Positions 6,601 through 12,696 of a stretch of DNA of 12,696 bases are shown in pieces. Numbering within the stretch: the stretch's first letter is position 1; each line of letters begins with the position of its first letter. Location of the stretch: NCBI GenBank assembly GCA_028565635.1, contig JAOXYB010043060.1, positions 1 to 12,696 of the forward strand. The letters run 5' to 3'. The position numbers and the translations under genes are program-made. The DNA comes from Phoronis ovalis (Eukaryota; Phoronida; Phoronidae). The notes under the pieces were generated by a model. It ran no database searches, was not told where the DNA came from, and worked only from the letters and a program-made list of their open reading frames with translations.

Positions 6601-8910
6601 ATCGTTGTGATTTCTGTTGGTATCAGTGTCAGTTTTATTGTTGGTGCGTATGATATAAACACTAAAAATAACACGAGTTCATCTTTACCGGATCATGCAA
6701 ATAGCACATTTTTTGCTCAAGACAATCCGAAATTCCTACAGTATCATATTCCATTAATGACAACTGGAGCTGTTCTTGGGATAGTAATAATAATTATAGT
6801 AATTGGCTGCTGTGTATCTATGAAAGAAAGAGGATTTGATTTTCATGAAAAATATTGCCAGTTCATTCGAATTTTGGTTCTTCTGCTTTGCGAGCAGCCT
6901 CCGGAGCCACCTGATGAATCAGAAGTTGAAATTATCGAGGTCCAATTCAATGCCTGGGAATATGCCGGATCAGATTTTCTGTGGGCGGGAATTGTTCAAT
7001 GCTTGTGTGATGAAGTTGAAAACCGATTCGGTTATTGGATATCACGAACGTTTCGAGTTGTTGATGGAAATATTTCTACTACTAAAAGAAACAAAAAACG
7101 TGTTCTTTCATGGAAAAGGAATTTACCGTGTAATAAAACGCAGGACCTTGATGAAGGTGATGGCAAGGATAAGCCGCAAAATGTTATTGATGAATGTGAT
7201 GAGCCGCAAAATGATATTGATGAATGTGAGAAGCAGCAAAATGATAGCATAGAATTAAATGAACGCTTAGTGTTTTGCGTACCGAAATATGTGTTCATTA
7301 TGTGTACAATGACTATCTGCTCTGTCGCAGCAGTTACACTTATAATGTATGCGACCGTATTGAATATTTCAGACATAGCACTACTTGTTGAAATAGCTTC
7401 TGGTGGCATTTTATCAGTTTCCTTTCTGTCTCAGTTGACGACTTCTTTTCGATGGTTACGTGTTTTGTTGCTATCTCAATCTGACAGAATTTCAAGTCTG
7501 GAAAAATCAATGACAGGAGCAGATTTTACTGAACAATTAGGATTCATGCATAAAATTAAACAAGAAGTTCGTGTTATTGAACGCATGGTACGATATATGA
7601 ATTGTTTATACCAGAGAAAAGTTCGCGTTATGCTAGTTATTGATGACTTAGATCGTGTACAGAAGGAAAAAATTGTCAAGATCTTGGAAGCAGTGAGCAT
7701 ATTATTGTCTGACCCCAAGTCTCCGTTTATATCACTCCTAGCGATTGATCCGAGAATCGTTGTTAAAGCCATTGAACAGTCATTCGGTGATGTTATGCTA
7801 CAAGCAAACATTAACGGTCATGAATATTTAAAGAAAATTATCCAGTTACCATTCTGTATACCTGACGTAGATGGTGGCAAAGTTAAACATTTTTTCAAGC
7901 AAATAGTTAAAGAACAACCAAAACAAAGCAGAGAAAACTCATCTCTCCGCATGGTACAACCTGTTGCATCAAGCACGCCAATCCCCGATACCAGTAGTCA
8001 ATGCTACGACCTGAACGGACAATCACCCGAAATAAGCACACTACAGTCTCAAATTGACAAAGCCTTATATACGACAGAATATACTTACGAGCGACCACCC
8101 TACGCAGCGAGTATGACACCCGTCGAAAACCCTAGTGCAGTCGACGATGCACATGTACAACCAGCAAAAAGGAAACAACCAGAGCACAGTGAAAGCAAAA
8201 ACACCTCTTTCCCTCGACTAGCTAGCGAACCAAATACCCAAATTATTTATAATTCAAATACAGCTTGGAAAACTGCGCTGCGAGAGTTTGATAAACACCC
8301 TGATTTCGTACACGGTAATGCTAGAAATATGAAAAGGATCTCTAACATCATTTTGTTTACTGTGAGACTACTTCGACATTACGAAGAACGCAGAGAGAAC
8401 GATGTTGCACAATTAGCGTGGTGGATATTATTAACAGAGCAGTGGCCATATCGTGTTAGTTGGTTGATTCAAATTTATGAAGATGAAAAGCAAAATTGCG
8501 CTATTAATCATACACCTTTTAATGACAGTCGTACCCTTCTTGAAGTCTACAAAGAACACGAAAATGAATTAGGCACTCCCAAAGACTGGGAATCATTGAT
8601 TAGCTTAGATTATGACCACGAAGTCTTTCATCAATGTCTTCAAGAATTGAAATTTACGTTGAAACATATGTCTAAATGGTTGCCGTTCACAGTGAATCTT
8701 GATCGCTCGTTAAAATATATCATTTGTAAAACACGTACAAGAACATTAATAAAGAATGCAAAAAGTGTAGGAGATGAAGAGACACAGACACACACACACA
8801 CACACACACACAATGACGATGCTGAAAAGACATCTAATTCCCAATTGCCGAGGACATCTCGGAATAGGTTTAGAGTCCTGCTGGAAAGAGTAAGAGCATC
8901 TCTTTCATAG
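3514..8910 (+). CDS. Kidins220/ARMS-like ankyrin-repeat KAP-family P-loop NTPase, five exons visible, 5' end not identified
   Basis: The five exons are 3514-3612, 3975-4073, 5019-5096, 6029-6218 and 6503-8910. All introns are GT-AG and all phases match (0, 0, 0, 1). Joined they give 957 open codons ending in TAG. Order of parts in the joined protein: two ankyrin repeats (residues 1-66), acidic linker (67-92), Walker A GSWGKGKT (137-144), membrane segments at about 179-205 and 238-260, FNAWEYAG (304-311), membrane segments at about 417-443 and 447-471, Walker B VMLVIDDLDR (531-540), and LTEQWPYR near 799-806. This is the KAP NTPase architecture, in which paired membrane helices interrupt the P-loop fold; Kidins220 is a neuronal signalling scaffold of this family. 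The inferred role is a membrane-bound signalling NTPase. The protein ends about 150 residues after LTEQWPYR, so the long vertebrate C-terminal tail is absent. Vertebrate Kidins220 has about eleven ankyrin repeats, so more 5' exons are expected; I found none between 1 and 3513. Confidence 0.88.
3613..3974 (+). other. Intron between ankyrin exons
   Basis: This GT-AG, phase 0 intron of 362 bp is AT-rich. I see no further ankyrin signature or other coding signal in it. Confidence 0.75.
3975..4073 (+). CDS. Exon: ankyrin repeat 2
   Basis: This is a second 99-bp, phase 0-0 exon coding one complete 33-residue repeat, with DGNTALHIADQYGNHEA, then MLLQNGADKTILNK. The acceptor is ataacgcag and the donor gtttgt. 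Equal length and phase to the previous exon show the one-repeat-per-exon layout. The repeat is close to the ankyrin consensus, with no gaps. Confidence 0.88.
4074..5018 (+). other. Intron between ankyrin repeat 2 and acidic linker
   Basis: This GT-AG, phase 0 intron of 945 bp contains a two-copy 59-bp tandem repeat at 4881-4998. I see no exon-like frame with splice sites. A 65-codon reverse-strand frame at 4265-4462 has no recognisable content and looks like chance. Confidence 0.7.
4881..4998 (+). repeat. 59-bp tandem duplication in intron
   Basis: Two adjacent copies start at 4881 and 4940, each beginning attttatagttaatcatgtg. They differ at about two positions (T/G near the middle and near the end), so the duplication is recent or is being homogenised. 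Its second copy ends about 20 bp before the 3' splice site at 5018. Confidence 0.9.
5019..5096 (+). CDS. Exon: acidic linker between ankyrin repeats and KAP domain
   Basis: The exon has 26 codons with the acceptor ttactttgtag and a very good donor, gtaagc. The peptide is rich in Asp and Glu (AGELPLDEHELDGDDSEII and so on). Reading past the donor meets a stop two codons later, which supports splicing here. It probably forms the spacer between the last ankyrin repeat and the NTPase. There is no domain I recognise. Confidence 0.7.
5097..6028 (+). other. Intron before the Walker A exon
   Basis: This GT-AG, phase 0 intron of 932 bp is AT-rich. A frame of about 40 codons near 5822-5949 (MNQTPDGPSISPEYLFAL) looks protein-like but has no usable donor in a matching phase, so I do not annotate it as an exon. 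Confidence 0.6.
6029..6218 (+). CDS. Exon: KAP domain N-terminal part with Walker A
   Basis: The exon begins after cgttgtag and ends at the donor gtaagaa in phase 1. It encodes DSLGYKVYEKELVDLL followed by the P-loop GIYGSWGKGKTFLLQLL; the Walker A motif is at 6161-6184. The arrangement (D-x-L-G-[FY]...Y...L, then the nucleotide-binding loop) is typical of KAP NTPases. The Lys and Thr needed for nucleotide binding are present, so ATP binding is plausible. Confidence 0.9.
6219..6502 (+). other. Intron between Walker A exon and main KAP exon
   Basis: This 284-bp GT-AG intron is in phase 1, with a pyrimidine-rich 3' end (cttgtttttcag). Its last 37 bases are open in the frame of the next exon and contain an ATG at 6466. 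Intron retention or an internal start could therefore give a protein lacking Walker A. Confidence 0.8.
6503..8910 (+). CDS. Exon: KAP domain body, four membrane segments, Walker B and C-terminus
   Basis: The exon starts after the strong acceptor cttgtttttcag; its first two bases complete a Glu codon begun at 6218. Hydrophobic segments lie at about 6571-6651 and 6748-6816, then at 7285-7365 and 7375-7449. The conserved FNAWEYAGSD is at about 6946-6975, Walker B (VMLVIDDLDR) at 7627-7656, and PFISLLAIDPR and NINGHEYLKKI follow, all close to Kidins220 family motifs. A low-complexity, Ser/Pro/Gln-rich stretch (about 7918-8250) separates this from a helical lobe with LLTEQWPYRVSWLI (from about 8428). 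The stop is TAG at 8908-8910. An ATG at 6466 opens the same frame but lies inside the intron, so I reject it as the normal start. Confidence 0.9.
7174..7248 (+). repeat. In-frame 30-bp tandem repeat, 10-residue units PQN-x-IDEC-x-x
   Basis: Units begin at 7174, 7204 and 7234, the last one partial. They encode PQNVIDECDE, PQNDIDECEK and then QQNDSIE. The repeat lies in the acidic loop between membrane segments 2 and 3, which suggests a length-variable, solvent-exposed loop. The Cys in each full unit is notable. Confidence 0.85.
8782..8812 (+). repeat. Coding (AC)n microsatellite encoding Thr-His repeat
   Basis: An almost pure ACA/CAC run, interrupted once at 8787, encodes TQ followed by four Thr-His pairs in the C-terminal tail, about 100 bp before the stop. 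Because the unit is two bases, any length change not divisible by three would shift the frame and replace the last thirty or so residues. Confidence 0.95.
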
Positions 8911-9328
8911 CTGGATATGGCCATTGCTCACCCTAAAACCAAATGTCCTTTTAAGGGCCACCCACTAGCTTGTCCTAAGAAGGGCTAATCAACTTTTTTA
9001 AGTTAAGCTACGTTAATTAATTGCTACAAACTATAGAGAGGTTCCATTGAGAATGTGTATAACTTGTTTCAAGAAATTAAGAGAGCTAGATTGTTTTGTT
9101 CCCTTCAGGTTGCAATGGTGTTTGTTTAATTGGTAGTGAATAAATAAATGTTTAACTTACTATAGATAATAAATATGTATAGTAATTCCATTAGACTTGC
9201 TCAAACAGTCTGGCTATAAATCTTGAAATACATAGTTTACTAGTGCACTATTATATATCAGAATAAAGTTGCTTTTGGTAATTTTATTTTTATGCTATTT
9301 GAGGCATATCGTAAAATCTGTTTTAAAA
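8911..9328 (+). other. Likely 3' untranslated region of the KAP gene
   Basis: There is no coding signal. The stretch holds AATAAA at 9139-9144 (overlapping a second at 9143-9148) and another at 9262-9267. The transcript could end shortly after either. Confidence 0.45.
9139..9148 (+). terminator. Candidate polyadenylation signal
   Basis: Two overlapping AATAAA hexamers (aataaataaa) lie 229 bp after the KAP gene stop codon. A further AATAAA at 9262-9267 and one at 9659-9664 are alternatives. In AT-rich DNA such hexamers occur by chance, so only position supports this. Confidence 0.4.
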
Positions 9329-9560
9329 GTTCCTTTGGTAATATGGGAACTATAATAATGTGTTTACTTTTAAGTACATGAATTATGTAACCCTTTATAT
9401 TTTAGAAATCTGTTAAGCACCTTAGGTGTTATGCCTGAAATAATTATTTAATTTCTTTTAAGTAAGGTGATTATGTAATCATTTATATTTTAGAAATATG
9501 TTCCTTAGGTTATATGGGTATTTTTATCATTTTGTGTTTTCTTTCAAGTTATAATAGCTG
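9329..9560. repeat. Degenerate tandem repeat, period about 83-88 bp
   Basis: Copies begin at about 9329, 9412 and 9500; the third is partial. Shared blocks are CCTTAGGT-TATG (with variants), TTTTAAGT, TTATGTAA and TTTATATTTTAGAAAT, in the same order. A more diverged or shortened copy may begin at about 9268 (gttgcttttggtaatttta). The copies differ by substitutions and small indels, so the array is old. No function is visible. Confidence 0.75.
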
Positions 9561-9715
9561 AATTTATTAAGCCTGCTATGAAGGCAATGCTTGTGTGTTT
9601 ATGTTTTTCAGCCAAAATATTGTAAACCTGTATAGTCTGTTGACTTATGTAAGGTGGTAATAAAGTAACTCTGTTACCAGTTGTATTTTTTAACAAAATA
9701 TCAAATACTGACTAA

Positions 9716-10139
9716 TCAGCATATCAGGGATTGCAAATAAGAGAAAATGTAAAAAAAACTAGATCTAGGAATGACCAGGCTCAAACTAAAGTAGATAGTC
9801 TTAAAAGTGAGAGAGATAATTTAAAAGTCTGCTATACTTAGTATTAGGCAGCAACTAAACATAGGTAGTGACATTAACATTGAGCATAATACTATAGCAC
9901 AAGATATAAGCCAATTGATTGAACAGAAACTCAATTCTTTAGTACAGTTAGGTAAAATGAAGGATAAGTTTGTTTCTAAAGATGTAGTTGTTGCATTAAA
10001 AATTAGAAGACATTTTTTATATAATAAACTGACCATATTAGAATTGGCTAACAAAATTTATGCAGAGCATATAACTGCATGTACTCAATTAAAAAAGATA
10101 AACATTTCATTGGCAATCTACAATTGTTTTACTGCTTGA
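9716..10139 (+). pseudogene. Decayed coding fragment, helical/coiled-coil-like, family unknown
   Basis: From 9716 a frame reads through NDQAQTKVDSLKSERDNLK and stops at about 9837. A second frame, shifted by one base, opens at about 9825 and continues with LSIRQQLNIGSDINIEHN, QLIEQKLNSLVQLGKMKDKF, VVVALKIRRHFLYNKLTILE and LANKIYAEHIT to a TGA at 10137-10139. Both halves are rich in Lys, Glu, Gln and Leu with heptad-like spacing and join naturally through a single frameshift, so this is probably the end of a once-coding helical protein. A possible acceptor (gactaatcag) precedes it at about 9718. I do not recognise the family; it could come from a mobile element or a host gene. Confidence 0.45.
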
Positions 10140-10600
10140 ATTAGCAACAAAATTCGGACTTGTCTCAAGCATTAAAGACCTAACCTGACAGTGTACAAAG
10201 GATTCACAAATATCTTCTAATCTTCTCAACAAATGTAAATAATATTTTATTTTTTTAATTAGTAGAATAAATTAAATGTAGGTCATGCTGACGTTATAGT
10301 GTTTTTAATATCGAAACAGAGATAGTTGCATCAATGTACTTGTTGATTTTGGAATTTGCACTATTTTGAGGGAAGTTAATTTACGTGTGCATATATGGAA
10401 TGGTGATTTTATAGCTGAGAAAGTAACATAAATAATGCTTTAGATTCACAACAATTGATTTATTTCTGTAAACACTAATAACATCTTTAAATATACTTTT
10501 GAATCTATATGCAGTTATATGTAAATCCATTTGCAATACCTCTTTTAATGGTAGATTCGTCCTACGTGACACATATGTACATATAGAACTTTTGCACTGA
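10140..10600. other. Non-coding AT-rich stretch
   Basis: There is no coding, repeat or RNA feature I can support. A 63-codon reverse frame at 10381-10572 has no recognisable motif. Confidence 0.5.
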
Positions 10601-10615
10601 CGGGATTTTCAGGGC

Positions 10616-10740
10616 GACGTCACTCGAGTACTATAGAACTGGCGCGGAGTTTTAGTATGTGTCTGCGTTTATCCAGCGTTATTAACTGTCGAACTGTGCT
10701 ATATATTTATCGCGGATGTAAGATCAGAGGAGTTGCGCGG
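10616..10740 (+). promoter_or_regulatory. Promoter-like GC-richer patch with CRE-like site and TATA
   Basis: Gacgtcac at 10616-10623 is one base from the CRE palindrome. About 80 bp downstream is a TATA-like tatatattta (10700-10709), then a CpG-containing stretch (tatcgcgg, gttgcgcgg). CpG words are rare elsewhere here. The layout suits transcription to the right, but no clear first exon follows, so a downstream gene outside the window or chance are both possible. Confidence 0.25.
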
Positions 10741-11251
10741 TGGGTTTCTACTGCATGGGAAAGGCTGCAGCTGATAATTTTTTTTTGGAACCAAAGCAAA
10801 ATATAATGCATGGAATGAAATAGGGAATTTAATAAAATGTTCACTGATGACATCGTAAAATTGCAATTGTCAATACGGATCTCTGTAGTAGCGTACTTTA
10901 CTGTTTTACACGCATAGATATACTGCGTATGTAGTTATGCAACGTACCTCTCAAATAACCACTAATCTACACGACTGTGATAGCCCCTATGCGAATCCCC
11001 TATGCTACACTTTCACAAGATAGCCGATAGGCAAAGCAAGTATTGTTCTGCAAACTTAATCTCATCTGCCATGATTTCCTTACCTATTTTCTCAGCATGT
11101 CAAGTAATTAAATATGACGATAGCTCAAAAGTACCAAACTCGTGCATGTCACGAGCTAATGATAATCCCTAATTCCACGTAATAAGAGCAAGCATTGTAT
11201 TGATGAAATCATGACACGGAAGAGAAAATTTCCCGCAAATTTTTTAAAAGT
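10741..11251. other. Non-coding stretch
   Basis: There is no feature I can support. A short frame after the ATG at about 10754 (MGKAAADNFFLEPKQ) ends after 22 codons and is not convincing. Confidence 0.45.
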
Positions 11252-11274
11252 GAAGCTGAGGTTAGGTCAGCTTC
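11252..11274. repeat. Small perfect hairpin, 8-bp stem
   Basis: Gaagctga (11252-11259) and tcagcttc (11267-11274) are perfect inverted copies around a 7-base loop, ggttagg. No run of T follows and no gene ends here, so a terminator role is not supported. Confidence 0.7.
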
Positions 11275-12361
11275 CTGTCTGTCCTTCAGCTGGTTAATCG
11301 CAGCCACTGCAGCATGTCATGATTACAACACCTTTGAGAAAAAAATATGCATTTCTTTATAATTTGCTAACAAGTCTTTGCACAGTCTACAAGTCTGATA
11401 TACATGTTAGATATAATTTATCATGTCGAAAATCAAAGATCAATAATCCCTTTATTTATTTTCAAACTGCAGTTAGGTGTACTGTTCAATCAGATTGCTA
11501 CTAAGAACAAAAACAACAACGGTGGGACGAAAGCCTTAAGCAGACGCTAGTGAAATGGATTAATCTGATACGTAAAAGTGTCTCTGATTGGACAAATGTT
11601 TTAATGATACTTTTGCACAGGTATGTCCAGACACGATTGAAAATGCGACATAGTAAATACAGACCGGTTTTGGAATGTGACATATATCCATGGTGTTTTC
11701 CATTAGTCTATGTGTAAACTAGCAGCAGTTAGTCTCATTTTAGTGATGGATTGAAAAACGACAAAAACTACAAAATGATATTTTACAAATATTCTGACTA
11801 TCCTCTCTATAGGTAACCATGGCAACCAAATGAGCAGCGCTGTGATAAAATATATCATGCGATTTTAAATATGTATCTACACATTAAAAACTGCAAAATA
11901 TCACCAAACATGTTTTGGTTTATGCCAAGTTACAGTCCATTTTTACTGAGAGTAGTAGTTAATGGCGCACTTATTCATGTATGTTATATTAGAGGCATGT
12001 AACTACAACTGATGATGGCTAAAATCAGCGGTTAATCGTGAGTGAACGGATCAGTAACGGATGACTTTATCCAGGCTGTTTAAGTTAATAAATTCTTATA
12101 TTGCAACGAGTAGCCGCCTAAACAGGGATATAAAGGTAACTTGTTTATGACCTATGTTACTTTAAAAAAGACTATTCGTCCGTACTAGGGAACATCGGTG
12201 ATTATAAAATATTGTGTATTGTAAAGGAATCAGGAAATTAAATGCAAGGTGGTGAAATTGTTGGGCGTTAGGGATTGTTCTGCGGTACATCATAATAGTT
12301 CTTTGCAGTGATGTTTGTCATGTGTTACTTGTAAGGTGAACTCGATGAAGCAAGCTGACGA
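11275..12361. other. Largely non-coding stretch
   Basis: One + strand frame is open from about 11503 to 11718 (71 codons, with RWDESLKQTLVKWINLI) but has no start codon near its beginning and no known motif. Otherwise I see nothing. Confidence 0.4.
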
Positions 12362-12571
12362 TCAGGGATTAACAGTAACAAAGCGGTAATTAGCAGAAAA
12401 TCCTTTGATGTCGTAGTTTAGATTACGATTATTCTCGTGTACGCTATTACTGGCAAACCTAACATATGTCCGGATCAGCTGTATAGTCAATGTCATATGG
12501 AACAGCAACATTAGTACTAGCGGAGCCACAAAAAGTATCCATTTTATTAAAAGGATTTGACGTGATATCAT
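12362..12571 (-). other. Unidentified 69-codon frame with one hydrophobic segment
   Basis: It starts MISRQILLIKWILFVAPLVL, giving one strongly hydrophobic helix of about 25 residues with an internal Pro, followed by LIRTYVRFASNSVHE. This superficially resembles a receptor membrane helix plus cytoplasmic loop, but one helix is not enough evidence. It shares DNA with the acidic frame above, so at most one of the two is likely real. Confidence 0.15.
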
Positions 12572-12641
12572 CGAACTCGGTTAACTGGTCACCATCACAG
12601 TGCAGTATTCCAGGTGCCCCACCCCAAGTAATACTATTCCA
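12459..12641 (-). other. Unidentified 60-codon open frame, acidic and Cys-containing
   Basis: The frame is open between stops and encodes WNSITWGGAPGILHCDGDQL, TEFDDITSNPFNKMDTFCGS, then VAVPYDIDYTADPDIC and a TAG. The composition is protein-like (Asp, Thr, Gly and three Cys) and unlike translated AT-rich noise. It overlaps the hydrophobic frame at 12362-12571 in another register. There is no family match I recognise; it may be an exon of a gene or element extending left or right. Confidence 0.2.
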
Positions 12642-12696
12642 TTATAAGTTTAACCCCGTTTATTTCCAACATGGCCGACTGGCTACCATGTTTTTA

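Noticed and set aside
7032-8119. Several reverse-strand and alternate frames of 70-138 codons inside the KAP exon
   Set aside because: They are shadows of the KAP coding frame, which has family motifs throughout.
6466-8910. Treating the KAP gene as a single-exon 814-codon gene starting at 6466
   Set aside because: A strong acceptor at 6491-6502 joins in phase with the Walker A exon ending at 6218. A start at 6466 would leave out the P-loop.
8640-8924. A reverse-strand 94-codon frame with a Cys-Val repeat
   Set aside because: The repeat is simply the (AC)n microsatellite read backwards, and the frame is antisense to the KAP C-terminus.
11252-11274. Hairpin as a transcription terminator or structural RNA
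   Set aside because: It has a single 8-bp stem with no T-run, no adjacent gene end and no covarying partner.
11503-11718. A + strand frame open for 71 codons (RWDESLKQTLVKWINLI)
   Set aside because: It has no start codon near its beginning, no convincing splice sites on both sides and no motif. Its length is within chance for a window this size.

Overview
The window is AT-rich metazoan nuclear DNA with spliceosomal introns, one host gene on the + strand and a decayed transposon on the - strand. The gene family, the base composition and the transposon type would suit a lophotrochozoan such as a bivalve mollusc. That placement is a guess, because nothing in the window is diagnostic of a species. 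There is no bacterial operon structure, tRNA, rRNA or CRISPR array that I can see.

Layout. From the left edge to about 3130 lies a transposase/integrase gene on the - strand. It has at least six exons, a TATA box, a well-placed start codon, the pieces of a D,D(35)E integrase core and a GPY/F module. It is broken by an in-frame stop, a frameshift and a missing exon. The domain set, the introns and a TGT-AAC-type terminal sequence point to a Ginger-like DNA transposon rather than a retroviral element. Its first intron contains a 550-bp imperfect inverted repeat whose two arms both read as the same unknown peptide. A 134-bp foldback element with matching ends sits just outside it at 3132-3265.

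From 3514 to 8910 on the + strand is a Kidins220/ARMS-like KAP P-loop NTPase gene: two 99-bp ankyrin-repeat exons, a 26-codon acidic linker exon, a Walker A exon, and one 2.4-kb exon with four membrane segments, Walker B and the rest of the KAP domain. All splice phases agree and the joined reading frame is open for 957 codons. The 5' end is not identified. The gene stops soon after the KAP domain, so it lacks the long C-terminal tail of vertebrate Kidins220.

From 8911 to the right edge the DNA is mostly non-coding. It holds candidate poly(A) signals, an 85-bp-scale tandem repeat, a decayed coiled-coil-like coding fragment (9716-10139), a GC-richer promoter-like patch near 10600-10740, and two short overlapping - strand reading frames near the right end that I cannot identify.

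How the parts relate. The KAP gene is predicted to be a membrane-anchored signalling or scaffold NTPase with ankyrin repeats on the same side of the membrane as the NTPase. The transposon lies on the opposite strand just upstream of the first visible ankyrin exon. It is therefore either inside an upstream intron of the KAP gene or in the region in front of it.
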